A stretch of DNA of 64,000 bases from Ditylenchus dipsaci (GCA_004194705.1 SADC01000460.1:1-64000), one strand, 5' to 3'. Positions 11,783 through 24,200 are shown, counted from the first letter of the stretch. The notes: generated by a model from the sequence alone, not told the origin. Numbers and translations: made by a program.

Positions 11783-12657
11783 TGTGAAATCAAACCCTCG
11801 ATACAACAATACCTTCGATATAACGATACTCCTGTACAGATTTGGTCGTTCTGATAAAGAATGGTAAAGACTAGACCCTCGATATAACGATACCTTCGAT
11901 ATAACGATACTTTTGACGGTCCCGACTAATAAAAGCAATCTCGATATAACAATACCTTCGATTTAATATCATTTTTAAGAAAAATAAAAGAATTTTAAAT
12001 TTCAAACTGTTTTTTCTTACAAAGTACATTTTTCTTTTCTGCACTGCTCAATTCAGTCGTTATGTTTAGTTTTTATTTGTTTGTTTATCCAATGTTGCAT
12101 TTTACTAGAGTCGTAAAATGGCCGTTATTTTGAAACGGCGGCCTATGGCCAAAATCCGGCCATGAAAAGGGGCCAATAAGAGAATCAAGCGTATAAACGA
12201 GAGCTAAAAAACCGTAAAGTCACGACAAATGAAAGCAGAGAACTGAAAAATAATTTCGAAATTTGATTTTGAAATTAAAATCTCTGTCACGCCTGTTCGC
12301 GCCTTTTTTTTGAAAATTGTGTTCCTTCGCACACGAACATGCCCTTTAAATGAAGTAATTACTACTAACGAAACAAAACTAAGCCGGAAAAATATTCGAA
12401 AACGATGTCTAACAAGAAAATGAAGCTTCCAAAGGTTGTTTTCAGTATTTGAGCTTTTGTAAAAAATAAAATGTTGGTTATTAAAATATTTCTTCTCTTC
12501 TAACCATTGATGTTTGATTGCTGTTAGTGATGTGTTAGTGTTGTTGATTGAATAAAAGTACTTTTGTTGAACATTGTTGTTCTGATACAGCCAAGCCTCG
12601 ATATAACGATACCCTTAGGCGGTCCCTGGAGTATCGTTGTATCGAGGGTTGACTGTA
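11783..12657. mobile_element. Pogo/Tigger-like element, CTCGATATAACG type
   Basis: The right end is GTATCGAGGGTTGACTG followed by TA at 12656-12657. The left end, degraded, is near 11783 (CAAACCCTCGATACAAC). Within the ends CTCGATATAACGATACC is repeated several times. The interior around 12120-12180 contains a short palindromic GGCCGTTATTTTG..GGCCAAAATCC segment. No intact transposase. Confidence 0.6.
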
Positions 12658-13470
12658 AGTAGTTATGGTGCAGTGAAAGTAGGCCATGTCGTCCGATCTG
12701 GAAGTGTTAAGCAGCGGTGGGCTCGACTAGTAGATTGTTTAAAAAGAGAAGTTCTGTAATTTTGTAGTTTGGTCGGACCCCTCAGAAAATCGTAAAAAAT
12801 AGTGTTTAGGATCAAATTAAAGCCTACGATGTGATGAGTATAACATTAAATTCGATCAATTTTCCCACTAATTCGCATAGCTGTAGCTTCCTGAAGTTCG
12901 GTACTCAGAAAAACCAGTACATTTCTTATAATGATTTATATTTATATTGATGATGTGCATTCGTTTAAAAATCATTCGACGCAAAATGAGCTGCTCTTTC
13001 TTAACAAATAAAAAAAACTTCATAGTTTGTAATAAATTTGGCTTAAAATGTGTTTTTTTAACAATCGTTGACAATAATTTAACAAGTCCAAACTTCGGGA
13101 GGCCACAGCTCAGTGAATCGCTTACAAAAAAAGGCCGAATTTAGTGTTATCGTACTCAGCACATCATAGGCTTTCATTTGAGCCATATACTTAATTTCCA
13201 ATGTTCTGAGGAGTCGAGGTGGGCTTAATGAAACTACAAAATTACAGAACTCTCTTTTAAGGTTTTGATATTATTTTTTGATGCAAACAAAAGTAATTTA
13301 CAAATTAATTGTAGAATATTTTAAAGTAAAAAGTGTCATTCGCCAATTCGAGTTTAGGTATGCTGCGTGAAAAACATTGTTCCTTTAAAATAACGAGACT
13401 TGCACAATATCAGGATGATACAGGTCAATTCGCCCACGATCAGTTTGCCGCTTTTTTTAAAATGACTATT
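12658..13470. other. No gene seen
   Basis: An inverted pair brackets this stretch: GACCCCTCAGAAAATCG near 12775 and its partner around 13200 (GTTCTGAGGAGTCGAGGTGGG), suggesting another decayed foldback element at about 12720-13255. No exon recognised. Confidence 0.4.
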
Positions 13471-14643
13471 CAGTAGCGGGAAAAAGTATTGGAGCAAGCA
13501 CAATATTTTGAAATCATTGTGTAGCTTTCCAAATCACAAACATTCTACAATAATTTTCAACCAAGGAGGTTGCCCGCAATCTCAGCTACATTTTGAGCAC
13601 AAATATGCCAAAAAAGATTAATTTTTGTTAGCATACCAATGCTATATGCAAAGCCCTCATTTCTGGGTGGAAAAAGTATTGCAGCAAGCGCTGTTTCGTT
13701 AATGTTTCAAGATTTTAGGAGTTGTTTGCTAGTTATTTTTATGAGTTTACAGCACTGTTTCTTAGCTACAATTTGATAGGTCAAACACTTCTTTTGATCA
13801 TTCTTAGAAAGTTATGACCATCAACAAAAAGTGTCAATTTCTAGTCAAAAATCAAAGTAAATCTAAGGAAAATGGTGTTTGGTCACATAAATACTGACTT
13901 TTCTTAAAAGTTTGAATATCAAGATTGACCAGTTAATGCACTGTTTGAATATTTAACAATTTCTTACAAATGGCATGTAAGCTTTTTTAAGGATTGCACA
14001 GGGCTGAGAAACGGACGGTTGAAGTTGAAAGAAGTGAAATGTCTCAAATAAGGCAAAAATAGATTTTTTACTTGTTTTAACTTCAACCGTCCGTTTCTCA
14101 GCCCTGTGCAATCCTTAAAAAGGCTTACATGCCATTTTGTAAAGAAATTGTTAAATATTCAAACAGTGCATTAACTGGTCAATCTGATATTCAAACTTTT
14201 AAGAAAAGTCAGTATTTTATGTGACCAAAACAACATTTTCCTTAGATTTACTTTGATTTTGACTAGAAATTGACACTTTTTTGTTGATGGTCATAACTTT
14301 TCTAAGAATGATCAAAAAGAAGTGTTTGACCTATCAAATTGTAGCTAAGAAACAGTGCTGTAAACTCATTAAAAATAACTAGCAAACAACTCCTAAAATC
14401 TTGAAACATTAACGAAACAGCGCTTGCTGCAATACTTTTTTCCACCCCCAGAAATGAGTGGCTTTGCATATAGCATTGGTATGCTAACAAAAATTAATCT
14501 TTTTTGGCATATTTGTGCTCAAAATGTAGCTGAGATTGCGGGCAACCTCCTGGTTGAAATTATTGTAGAATGTTGTGAATTTGGAAAGCTACACAATGAT
14601 TTTCAAAAATATGTGCTTGCTCCAATACTTTTTTCCGCTACTG
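13471..14643. repeat. 1.17-kb near-perfect palindrome (foldback element)
   Basis: The sequence from CAGTAGCGGGAAAAAGTATT at 13471 is repeated in inverse to CCAATACTTTTTTCCGCTACTG ending 14643. Arms are about 550 bp each and the unpaired spacer is roughly 50 bp around 14030-14080. Arm mismatches are few. CAGT-type ends followed by TA on the right suggest a Tc1/mariner-type foldback element, but the left TA is not preserved. Frames inside are mirrored in both arms and are not genes. Confidence 0.8.
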
Positions 14644-16087
14644 TATGTCACAAAAGAGACCCAACATGTTTTTCAACTTTTTTGTAGTTCGGGAACATGT
14701 TCGAGTCGGTCCTAACATACGCTGGCCTACCCTTGCCGAAGCCTAAGCCCAAAACAAAAAACGGGGCGAACTGATCGTGGGGCGAACTGACCGGATGAAC
14801 TGATCGTGGGGCAAATTGATCGTACACCTATCAGGACTTTTAAAGAATTTTGACCAAGTAGATCGAAGTGAAGGTCGCACTATATCGTGTCGTACTATAA
14901 CGGAGTTTGACTGTGGTATGTTTTCTACTTACTTTTGCAAATTTTGTTAGTGGTGTAGAAAGAAGCCATTCTAAGCCACAGCGCAGGGGCTTGAAACTCT
15001 CGATCATAAAATGAATTTAGAGGCTTTCCTTGCCTAACTCCAGTGATCAAATCGGGGTAAAATACCCCTATATGAGGTGGTTTACCTTGGTGCTCTGAGG
15101 CAAAAGTCAAATTTTGGTCAAAAAATGTTTTTTTCAAAAATCAATTTTTGACGTGGGAAAGTGTTAGAAAATAGCTTTTTCTCGTTTAAGCATATAACAA
15201 TTACTTAAAACGCTATTTTCAAATCAAGGAAAAATGCAAAAATGTGAACTTGTTGTCAAATGGACTGACTTTTAGTTAACTATGCATGGTTGTGAATTTG
15301 TTGTAAATTAGTCAATTCTCGGTTGACTATACATCGTTGTGAATTTGTTGTCAAAGCGGCTGACTTTCCGTTAACTCTTCACAGTTGTGAAGTTTTGTTC
15401 AATTAGTCGACTTTCAGTTGACTATAAATAGTTGTGAATTATTGTTAATTGAGCTGACTTTCAGTTGACTATGCGTAGTTGTAAATTTGTGCTAAATAAG
15501 TCGGCTTCCAGTTAACTATGCAAAGTTATTAATTCCTTGTTTAATTAGTTGACTATCAGTTAACATTGCATAGTTGTGCATTTGTTGTTAGATATGCTGA
15601 CTTTCAGCTGACTCTGCATAGTTGCAAATTGTTGTTGAATAAGCTGACTTTCGGTTAACTCTACATGGTTGTGAATTGTTATTATATAGGCTGACTTTCA
15701 GTTAACTCTGCATAGTTGTGAGTTCATTGTTAAACTGTCCAAGTTTATTTCAGTTTATTTTGTTTATCTTAAAATCATCATGATTTTTGAACTAGGGAAA
15801 TAATATTAGATCGTCTAAAAGTATCAAGACCAGTGCGTTACACTGCAGCTATGTCGGGGACCACCGATTTATTTCTCTTATAAGAGGAAATACGGTATAC
15901 CTAAAGTTGAATCCTAGGCCTTGTTATGTTGGAAAGTAAGCTGAAAAAACCGTACAGAGTTCAATGATTAGGCGAAAAAGTTTGAATGGCGGGGTTTTTT
16001 TTTGAAAGGACTGTAAAAATGAAAGATTTTACGAAAGATTTTATTTTCGGATTTTGTAGAAGAACACAAAATCATTTAATTATTATA
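14644..16087. other. Repeat fragments and tandem array, no gene
   Basis: Contains GATCGTGGGGCGAACTGA units (14765-14820), inversely matched just left of the palindrome near 13425; a lone right transposon end ACGGAGTTTGACTG near 14900; the 47-48 bp array (next entry); and at about 15905-16005 a decayed TTAA-type MITE half (CCTAGGCCTTGTTATGTTGG..CCGTACAGAGTTCAATGA). Confidence 0.5.
15245..15737. repeat. Tandem array, about 47-48 bp x 10
   Basis: About ten diverged copies of a unit with consensus CTGACTTTCAGTTAACTnTGCATAGTTGTGAATTnGTTGTTnAATAAG run head to tail. Copies differ by substitutions and small indels. The array is AT-rich without coding signal. Confidence 0.85.
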
Positions 16088-17360
16088 TATCCAACGAGGT
16101 CGGCCAAGCCAGTTTTGAAGGGCTTGCATTGCAATGCCAAAAGAAGATGCCATCCATCTTCTTTCTTCTGGCATCTTTCGCATCAAATCCATACAATGCT
16201 TGTCCAATAGTTGGTCTTGGATACTGCAGATTTCTGAGTGCAAGAGTAATGGGGCTGCCTATCGTGTGTGCTCGTGGCCAACCTGGGTGTCTGTTGTATG
16301 GACGAATCTATCAGTCTGAAATTTTGTATTAGTTTAAATTTTTTAATATTACTAAATATCACCTTTTGAAAAACCTATTCCAGTTCGCAATGCCGAATCG
16401 CTTCAGTTGAGGCATTCTCCAGAAAGGTAACAAATCCCAGCTCCCTACAATCTCGGAATTTGGCATCAGCTCTGTGATCTCTCTCTCTTACAATCCAATT
16501 TCCAAAACTGCTACCAACGTAAATTAAAACGATCTCCATTGGAGAATCTCCCTTGGCAATTATTATGTAGACTCGCCCATTACCTGGTGGACCCTGGTGA
16601 TTGAAGTGAGTTAACATAAGAGATTTTGTTGCCTTGCCATGTAATTGACCACATCCGATGATATATGACATGCTTGATATTCTGTAAGAAATCGTTCTAC
16701 CACCATTGGGTTTGGGGCAAGTGTTCATGTGCTTCTATAATGTGAATTGGAAATCCCTTACACGCCACTCGATGACTCCTCCCGTTTGTTGTTGACGGAA
16801 TAGAAAATTGACCACGATCTGGAGCAAACTTCTAGCAAAACTGGTGCACGTCAGACAATACATCTGATCTATACCACTTTCTGCTTTTTGAATAGCGCCA
16901 CCTATCGACTCCATTCTCTACTCGAATGGCTCGTAGCTCATCTATTTGTCGATACATTTCTAAATTTTACAATGTAATCAACAATTCAAGCTCATCAAAC
17001 ATTAAGTTTACCTCCTTGATTGTTCTGCAAGATTTGAGGATCTTCTTCAACCACACGAGCACCTCCGATAAACCTCGATTATATCACAACGATTTCCGAG
17101 GGTGAAAATTTATCTTTTATCTTTTGTAAACTTTTCAATACTTCAGACCTAAACCGGCGGATAATCCCAACTACCGCTGTCAACCTACTTCAACTGGAGA
17201 ATAACGAATATCCACCTCAGCAGCACCTCCAACACGCAACCGACTTCCTAGACAGCTTAGAAATTGGGTGAATGTCTTACTTGAAGCACTGAAAGATCCA
17301 AAAAGATATCAAAAACTTCAGTTGATTCAAGAGCGCCCTCTGTCCCATCTTTCCAAACAA
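16088..17360 (-). pseudogene. Broken gene with GIY-YIG-like domain
   Basis: Read on the minus strand, coding-like blocks follow one another: about 17360-17012 (SASSKTFTQFLSCLG, then RFRSEVLKSLQKIKDKFSP, then ARVVEEDPQILQNN), a 52 bp GT..AG intron at 16960-17011, 16959-16741 (starting MYRQIDELRAIRVENG), 16728-16379, and 16310-16088 after a GATAG acceptor (starting IRPYNRHPGWPRA). The 16728-16379 block contains GRVYIIIAKG, ten residues later LIYVGSS, then RERDHRAD and CELE: the order and spacing of a GIY-YIG nuclease domain. Frameshifts and stops (TGA near 17175, TAA near 17078, TAG near 16840 and at 16378-16380) interrupt it. The flanking sequence is unrecognised. It could be a host gene with assembly gaps, a decayed gene, or part of a mobile element. 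The reading of the domain is an inference from motifs. Confidence 0.5.
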
Positions 17361-18054
17361 AAAGTATGTATTGAATGTAATTTTTCATGCTAGGATGCTA
17401 GGATTTAATCAATAAAGTTAAGGCTGAAGCCGTAGTGAGAATATAGGCCTAGTATTTATAATGAATAATAATGGGTTTTTTTTTTCGCCTTGGTCTCCCT
17501 TGTTGTTTTTAAGACTTTTTAGTTATTAGACTCAGGCAAGGGTAAGCCAGCGCATGAAATGTTGACTCAAATGTTGACTCAAATCTTTGAGCTCGTCTAA
17601 CATACGCGTGCCTACCCTTGCCTGAGCCTGATGACTGAAAAGGTGCAAAACAATAACAGGGGGACCACTCATTATTATACAGTTAAAGCACTCTTTTCTA
17701 GTATAAATTGATAATTTTCATTCAATTTATTTTCCGGCAGTGTGTCGGATAAACGTGTATTGTTTGTGTGTAAGTGCCGTGTAACTGGGACCAGCAATAT
17801 ATTACCTTCATGGCCCCTTTTTATATGCGTTCTAGCTGATCCGACGAAAGTTTTCTGCCTACTTTTTAAAAGTAGAATAAGGTCATAAATATCAGATTTC
17901 TACAAACCGTGTGAAAACAAGGACGATTTTTAAAAAAAATCCTGAAATCCTCGCTTTAATTTGCGGTGTAAAGCGCTGGTATGCCTCTTAAAAATACATC
18001 AATCAATATGAAAATCCAGAATAAAGAAGCGCCATATAAAGAAAACATTATAAG
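17361..18054. other. No gene seen
   Basis: An inverted pair (ACTCAGGCAAGGGTAAGCC at about 17530 against CCTACCCTTGCCTGAGCCTG at about 17615) marks a small foldback element of about 110-180 bp. No exon recognised in the remainder. Confidence 0.45.
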
Positions 18055-18604
18055 TACAGGGTGCGCAAAAAGTTGCCGACCTATTTTAATTTGTACGATT
18101 TATTGCTCTTTTTACTTCAAATGTTTTTCAAAAGATATTCAGTTTCATTCAATTTTTCTTCTTTTTCGAAAAGTATATAAAGTTTCATTGGAATAATTTG
18201 GAAAAGCCTTACTTGGCTACAAACACATGTGAGGTCATTTCAAGATGTTGACAGGCATTTTTTCACCTTAACTGACCAAATTTGAATTAAAGGAAGTTTG
18301 AACTTACAGCAAAATCATAGCACTATGTTGTAGCGCTGTTTAAGCGTTACAAAACCCTTTTTACAGAATAACTTTTCAAAATCTGGGTGTTGAGATATGG
18401 CTTTACGCAAAAAATCAATTTCTTTAAAAAATGACCAAAATCCAACAAATTTGGCGAAATTTTGATTTTGGTCATTTTTTAAGAAATTAATTGTTTTACA
18501 AAAATCCATATCTCAACACCTAGATTTTTGAAAGTTATTATGTAAAATGGGTTTTGTAGCTCTTGGATTGCGCTACAACGGAAATTTTTTTGGCGCACCC
18601 TGTA
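18055..18604. mobile_element. Tc1/mariner-type MITE
   Basis: Element 18057-18602 starts CAGGGTGCGCAAAAAGTTG, ends in TTTTTTTGGCGCACCCTG, and is flanked by TA on both sides. A second, inner inverted pair (TTTTGGTCATTTTTTAAGAAATTAATTG type) folds the middle. Related inner arms occur in the elements at 41641-42100 and 43229-43744. No transposase is retained. Confidence 0.8.
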
Positions 18605-18999
18605 AATTCATCATTCTCATCGAATGTTATCCTCATGATATCGTTTTCTTATCATAAAAATGTTCTGCTTCGTTTCAAAATATCATCTTATAGAAAAACA
18701 AAGTGCTTGGATTCTATTAATATTGCACAAGGAACAAACTTCAATGATTCTTACACAATAAGGCTCGCCTTATTGCGAGCTATGATCAAATTTTAAAAAT
18801 TGTTCATAAAGATATGTACAAATAAGAATCGAGATAAACAACCCGCCCGTATAGAAGCAATTTTTTGAAAGAAAAAAAAAGACCGAAAAATCCGACTTTT
18901 TGCATTTGGAGACCAAGCTCTAGGTAGTTCGAAAGGGTACCTAGAGACCTTAAAAAGATAAGATTTGATTATAGTATTGTTGACTGGGGCCTACCGCAT

Positions 19000-19135
19000 A
19001 AATAGACTATGATATGCATGCTTTTTCATGCATCCAGAGTCTCTTTCGAGTGATTTGTGTCTAAGGTATGTGGGTATGCGCATCTCAAACCCAAGCCCAC
19101 TGCGCCCAAGATGTGGGCGCAGGGGAATGAGCGTA
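19000..19135 (+). repeat. Dispersed repeat with GAGTGATTTGTGTCTAAGGTA
   Basis: The copy runs through CATGCATCCAGAGTCTCTTT, CGAGTGATTTGTGTCTAAGG and TATGCGCATCTCAAACCC. Other copies or fragments lie near 1.85, 7.37 (-), 11.0, 14.95, 20.23 (-), 31.45, 38.52, 54.9 and 57.5-57.75 kb. It contains an AAGGTATG/AAGGTAAG string that looks like a splice donor. Confidence 0.6.
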
Positions 19136-19137
19136 AG

Positions 19138-20214
19138 CGGTACCGGACAATATTTCGCCGACAATTATTTCGCCGACATTATTTCGCCGACAATATTTCG
19201 CCGCGACAAAATTTCGCCGACATTATTTCGCGCGACATTATTTCGCGGACCATTATTTCGCCGCGACAAAATTTCGCCGATATTCTAAGTGTCGTTTTTT
19301 TCTAATTCGCGCCTTTTTTTTGGCTGATTTTACGGCGCGAATCTTCACAACCATGTGCAAGAAGAGTAATTATTCGACCGCTATGACTCAGATGCGCAGT
19401 TTTCTCACGAGGTACTTTACTTCAGCTATATTTTCCAATTTGGAAGATTTTAGTGCCGAAAAATCGTGGCGTTGGCATGTATTCCAATCAGAAATCTTGA
19501 CACATTGATTGTTTGGAAATAAATAAAGATAAAGTTTAGGTCTATGAAATGTTTTTAGCTGGTTCAAAGAGGAATTATCGGTGTCTAAAACAAAACGGCC
19601 CTTGTTGGTAATCAACAAGAAGAGAAGAAAGTACCTCCGTGCTGACGAACGAATAAAACGACTGGTGACACCAGCAGTGAACAATTGGGAGAACATCTTT
19701 CCTTTCGAATATCTCGGTGCGATCGCTTCCAACTTCAGAATAGCTCAAGGTACTCACCGTATTTATTCTAATAGAACACCAGTCTCTAATAGAACACCAG
19801 TTTCTAATAGAGCATAGAATAGAGCCAAACTAGGGTGGTAAACCATGTTGTATTGCATTTTTAACACGAAGTCAAAAAAATTTGGAAGTTGAAAAATAGA
19901 GCACCATGGTGTTCTATCACAATAAATATGGTACATTGAAAGCCTGCGAGCCAGAATTCTCTGATGAAGAAGCTTCGGATCCGGATGGAGAATAATTGGA
20001 ATGTTTAATTCTTTGTTGTTATTTGCTTCTCTGATTTGTTGTTATATGACTTGAGACATAAAGCTTTGTGTTGGATTCACTTGAAAAATGTCTGGCATGT
20101 AATCAATGAAATTAGTAGAAATAAATAATGGCGGCGAAATTTTGTCGCGGCGAAATAATGGTCCGCGAAATAATGTCGCGCGAAATAATTGTCGGCGAAA
20201 TATTGTCATGTACC
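19138..20214. mobile_element. Element with ATTTCGCCGAC tandem-repeat arms
   Basis: The left arm (19145-19280) is a tandem run of ATTTCGCCGACAATT-like units. The right arm (20120-20207) is the same run inverted (GGCGAAATAATGTCGCG). Outermost ends match over GACAATATTTCGCCGAC. The interior holds short frames, one with LLVINKKRRKYLRADERIKR near 19600-19670 (+), unrecognised and possibly transposase debris. Confidence 0.65.
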
Positions 20215-20273
20215 CAGCGTAAGAGATGCGCACACTCACTCACCTTAGACATAATTCTAAGCAGAACTGTTGA

Positions 20274-20830
20274 TTATAATGCATATAGAAACTTTTTTGC
20301 TAAGCTCAAGTGACCAAAACAGGGTAGAATACATTTAGATGCATTCTGCAATAAGTAAACGAAAAGCTTGTGGTAACCGAGGGCTACCAGTAACCAAGAG
20401 AGTAAAGACTCAATAGACTGGTTATCTTTATTGGTGTACCATGAAGTACAGGGATTGGGAATACAATCTGGAGGATTAACAATAAGAGAATTATACACTG
20501 GAGCTTTGTCTTGCCACTTCAGCTGGAACCATTCTTGGGAGCAACCAAATTCAACTTCGGCTGAGGAGACCAACGGCTGAGACGAAAGCTGGATTGTTTC
20601 CCATGCATCCAAGGCAAGCACCAAAGACACACAGCTGGAGCTTGAACATCCTCTTCGTATTGCGGACTGGAAGCGGAGAACGAAACCATGCGGAGGGAAT
20701 CCCGATGCGCTATTTCGGACATTTCGGAAGATCCAGGCAGAGTCGACCCATCATGCAAATCTGGAAATAGAGACGGCGCCTCAAGGGAGGACACCTTAAG
20801 TTCTGGAGCATATAATCTGGAACGTCCTTT
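20274..20830 (-). pseudogene. Unrecognised coding-like block
   Basis: Two overlapping minus-strand frames read as one protein with a shift near 20610-20630: an upstream part with SEMSEIAHRDSLRMVSFSAS and a downstream part with ALDAWETIQLSSQPLVSSAE and FGCSQEWFQLKWQDKAPVYN. Base composition is closer to coding than the surroundings. No clear start, splice sites or family match. It may be a fragment of a host gene or of a retro-element. Confidence 0.35.
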
Positions 20831-21213
20831 CTGACCGGACTAGAGAAATCTATAAGGCAGAGATCTTTTGAAGCTTGCTCTATCTGATGTCTGAGGTTAG
20901 TAAGATTAAAATTGATAGTTTTGGTACGCGCTCAGTTGAGATCACTCCTGACAATAAGCCGTGCCGTTCCAGAACATTATTTGACTTTGGCTTCCAAGTC
21001 ATTACTCCAGTTATTGCTTCAGTTTAAAAGGCTGAGCCTTGCATGCTTGAAAAATCGAATTTTAAATATACAACATAAATTGCTAACATCAGAATCAAAG
21101 TTAGCAAATACTCCTATTTTCAAATCTTTATTCTAATAAAATATTGGTTCCTGGTTTCCTTAGTTACAAAAACATATTCAAAACATATTAGTGACTTTAT
21201 ATTTCTGCGCAGC

Positions 21214-24200
21214 TCATTTAACATCGGCAAATGCAATGGTGTTTTCATTGACGTTGTAGCTGAAGCAGTGATTGCGGAGAAAGCCATTTCTAATTCCACA
21301 AACCTTGATACCATGTAGCAGCTTTTGCCGACAAAATACAGGTTTTGATACGAACTGAATATTGCTTTGTGTAATAATAATAATTGAAAAATTAGTTAAA
21401 TTATATCGACTATATAGATTATTCTTGGCTTACACTCTACTCCAAATATAAGAGAAACTCTTCTGTAATGGCTATTGGGTAAATGTTTTCAAATTTCATA
21501 GCGCAGACACCCCTTTTTGCACGAAGTAGAATACCATTACATGCGATGTTTTGCCTCAGTCGCTCATGGCGAAAAAGTAAATTCTGGTTGAATTTTTTTC
21601 CGAAAACTTGTTTTCTTTTCATGTTTTGTTATGTTTGAAAATGGGAAAAATCCAGTTTTAAAAGTTAAGCCGGGAATCAAGACATAAAGCAGAAGATTTA
21701 AAAAAAACTTATGTTGATTTGATTTGCGAAAAAGGTGATTTACCTCACGAAAAACTAGACATCACGAAAAAAATTATTTATCTCACGAAAAATCGTTTTG
21801 TGTAATTTAAGTATAAACTTTGCGGCGACTCGAATTTTTTAGTCAAAGATTAACTTGGATTTTTTAGAATCCCACCCCATAGTGGTCAGAAGTTTTTGAA
21901 AGTTGGTTTTTTGTGGTTTATTAAGTGGAAGTGAACTTTGGCTAAACGACCAGAATTCCACCCTTAACCATTCCCGACCACCTCAAACCACCCTAATCAC
22001 TGATTTAGGGTAGTTAGATACTGATTTGGAGCATTTTACGACGGTTTAGGGTGGTTTTGAGTTGGTTGAGAATGGTTAAGGGTGGTATTCTAAGGGATTT
22101 AGCCCATCTGACTAGAATTCTGATCCGCTCAATTAAATTTTTGCAAAAAAATTTCCCTTCGGTAAACTCCCAAAAACCCAACTTTCAGGGGCTTCTGGCC
22201 ACTCTGGGGGGATTCTGTGAAAAACAAGTTACTTTTTCACTAAAAATTCAAATTCCCGCAAAATTTAGACTTAAATTACACAAAATAATCTTTTTGGTAA
22301 GATAAATAATCTTTTTCGTGATATAAATAATCTTTTTCGTGGTATCTTGTTTTTCGTAAGGTAAATAAATCACCTTTTTCGCAAGCCAAATCATGTGATG
22401 CCTTAAAAAATTGGTGGGAGGAATCATTTTTCATCTTTTTTGATTAATTTTTGCCAGCAAAAACCTACATCATATCTAATGTAATCAGCTCCAGTCAAGA
22501 CTATTTGTTTGTTACTTGCGCTTGTTGTATCGCCTTCTCCACCAATATTTAGAGTTACTTTGCCGGCTTGTTAGTGTCACAATCCACATCATAGTGAACA
22601 TGTGTTGAATTGTACACTGTATTACTGGCCTTCACAAGAATGTCAAGAAATTTTGGATCGCAGTAAATATGTTCCTGCCATGGCACAAAAGTAACTGTAC
22701 TATTCATTCCACTGCTAACTTCTGCTCCGTTCAAAGTTATAGTAGCTGTACTCAAATGAAAACTATAAGAGTAGCCGTTTGAATCATCGGCACATAGCCT
22801 GAAGTAGACTGGCAGTCTCAGTGTCTTCTGCTCCAAACGTGAATTGTGCGTTTCCATTGCCGAAATTGTGCTAAATAAATAACTAGGGTTGTCGACCGGT
22901 CGAAATTTTCGACCGGTCGAGTCGATGGAAGGTCGAAAGTCGAAATTTTCTACCGGTCGGGTCGAGTCGAAGGTCGAAAGTCGAAAATTTCGACCGGTCG
23001 AGTCGAAGGTCGAAATTTTCGACTAGTTGGGTCGAAGGTCAAAATTTTTGACCGGTCGAGTCAAAATTCGGACAAATGCACGTAACAGCACAACAAATTT
23101 TATTGAAATTAATTATCGCTTTCTTTTGTTTTTTTCGCCTTCTTCAAAATTTCGGGTACAGGCTAATTGGTCGCTACAAAACTGGTCGTTTACAAAACTA
23201 GCCGTTTACAGAATTGGTCGTCACAAACTGGTCGTTAAGGTCACCCGTCAAGGTCACCCGTTCATTCATTGATTACTTCTTGAAACGCCAATTCTGTAAA
23301 CGACCAGTTTTGTGACGACCAATTCTGTAAACGGCTAGTTTTGTAAACGACCAGTTTTGTAGCGACCAATTAGCCTGTACCCAAATTTCATCCACCAGAT
23401 TAGCTTTGATGATGTGCAGGTTAGCTGCCGTTTGCTTTGCCAACCGAGATCTGAGTTCTTACTAAATAGTGATTTTAAATACAAATTAACTACGCTGAAC
23501 ATGAATCTGACGTGTAATCTAACAGTTTTGCACATGAATGACCGACAACCTAGCGAAAACAAAACATTCTGGGCAAATCGGGCAAATCGCCCAAAAAGGT
23601 CAATTTGCCCTAAAAAGTTGCTGCAAAAGACTTTTTTTTGATGCTAAAATACTTTTTTTTGCTGCAAACGTTGTTTTGCTTCACGAGCCTTCTTCGCAGC
23701 ATTTTCACTAGAAATATCAATTATTATACATATTTTGCTGTCAATTTGTAGACAAATTTTTATTATTTTTTCGGAACGAATAAACCATGATATTCAACCC
23801 AAAAATTGTGTGCTGAAAACAGTTTGTTGAGACAAAAATCCTGTTTTGACTCGTGCAGTTAAATTCGTGCAGGCTATGTAGTCCGAAAATTTATTCCTCG
23901 TGAGAACATATGCAATTGAAACAAAAATTTCCTTCGATGGAAGGTCGAAAGTCGAAATTTCGACCGGTCGAGTCGAAGGTCGAAAGTCGAAATTTTCGAC
24001 CGGTCGAGTCGAGTCGAAGGTCGAAAGTCGAAATTTTCGACCGGTCGGGTCGAGTCGAAGGTCGAAAGTCGAAAAATTTCGACTTTTCGACCTTAAAAGT
24101 CGAAATCGACCGGTCGAGTCGACAACCTATAAATAACAATTCAACATCTTTTTAATCCAATCAAAAATATTCTTAGAATTTCATTTTAGATTTATTATTG

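Noticed and set aside
14424..14687. 87-codon frame
   Set aside because: Lies in one arm of a palindrome and has a mirror frame in the other arm.
15245..15737. CRISPR array
   Set aside because: Units are contiguous diverged tandem repeats without unique spacers, in a eukaryotic context.
19028..19305. Frames with repeated FADNYFAD / ISPRQNF text
   Set aside because: They come from the ATTTCGCCGAC tandem arm and have no independent coding signal.
23891..24155. Overlapping frames rich in Ser, Arg, Lys and Glu on both strands
   Set aside because: They are translations of the tandem GGTCGAAAGTCGAAA arm of a hAT element.
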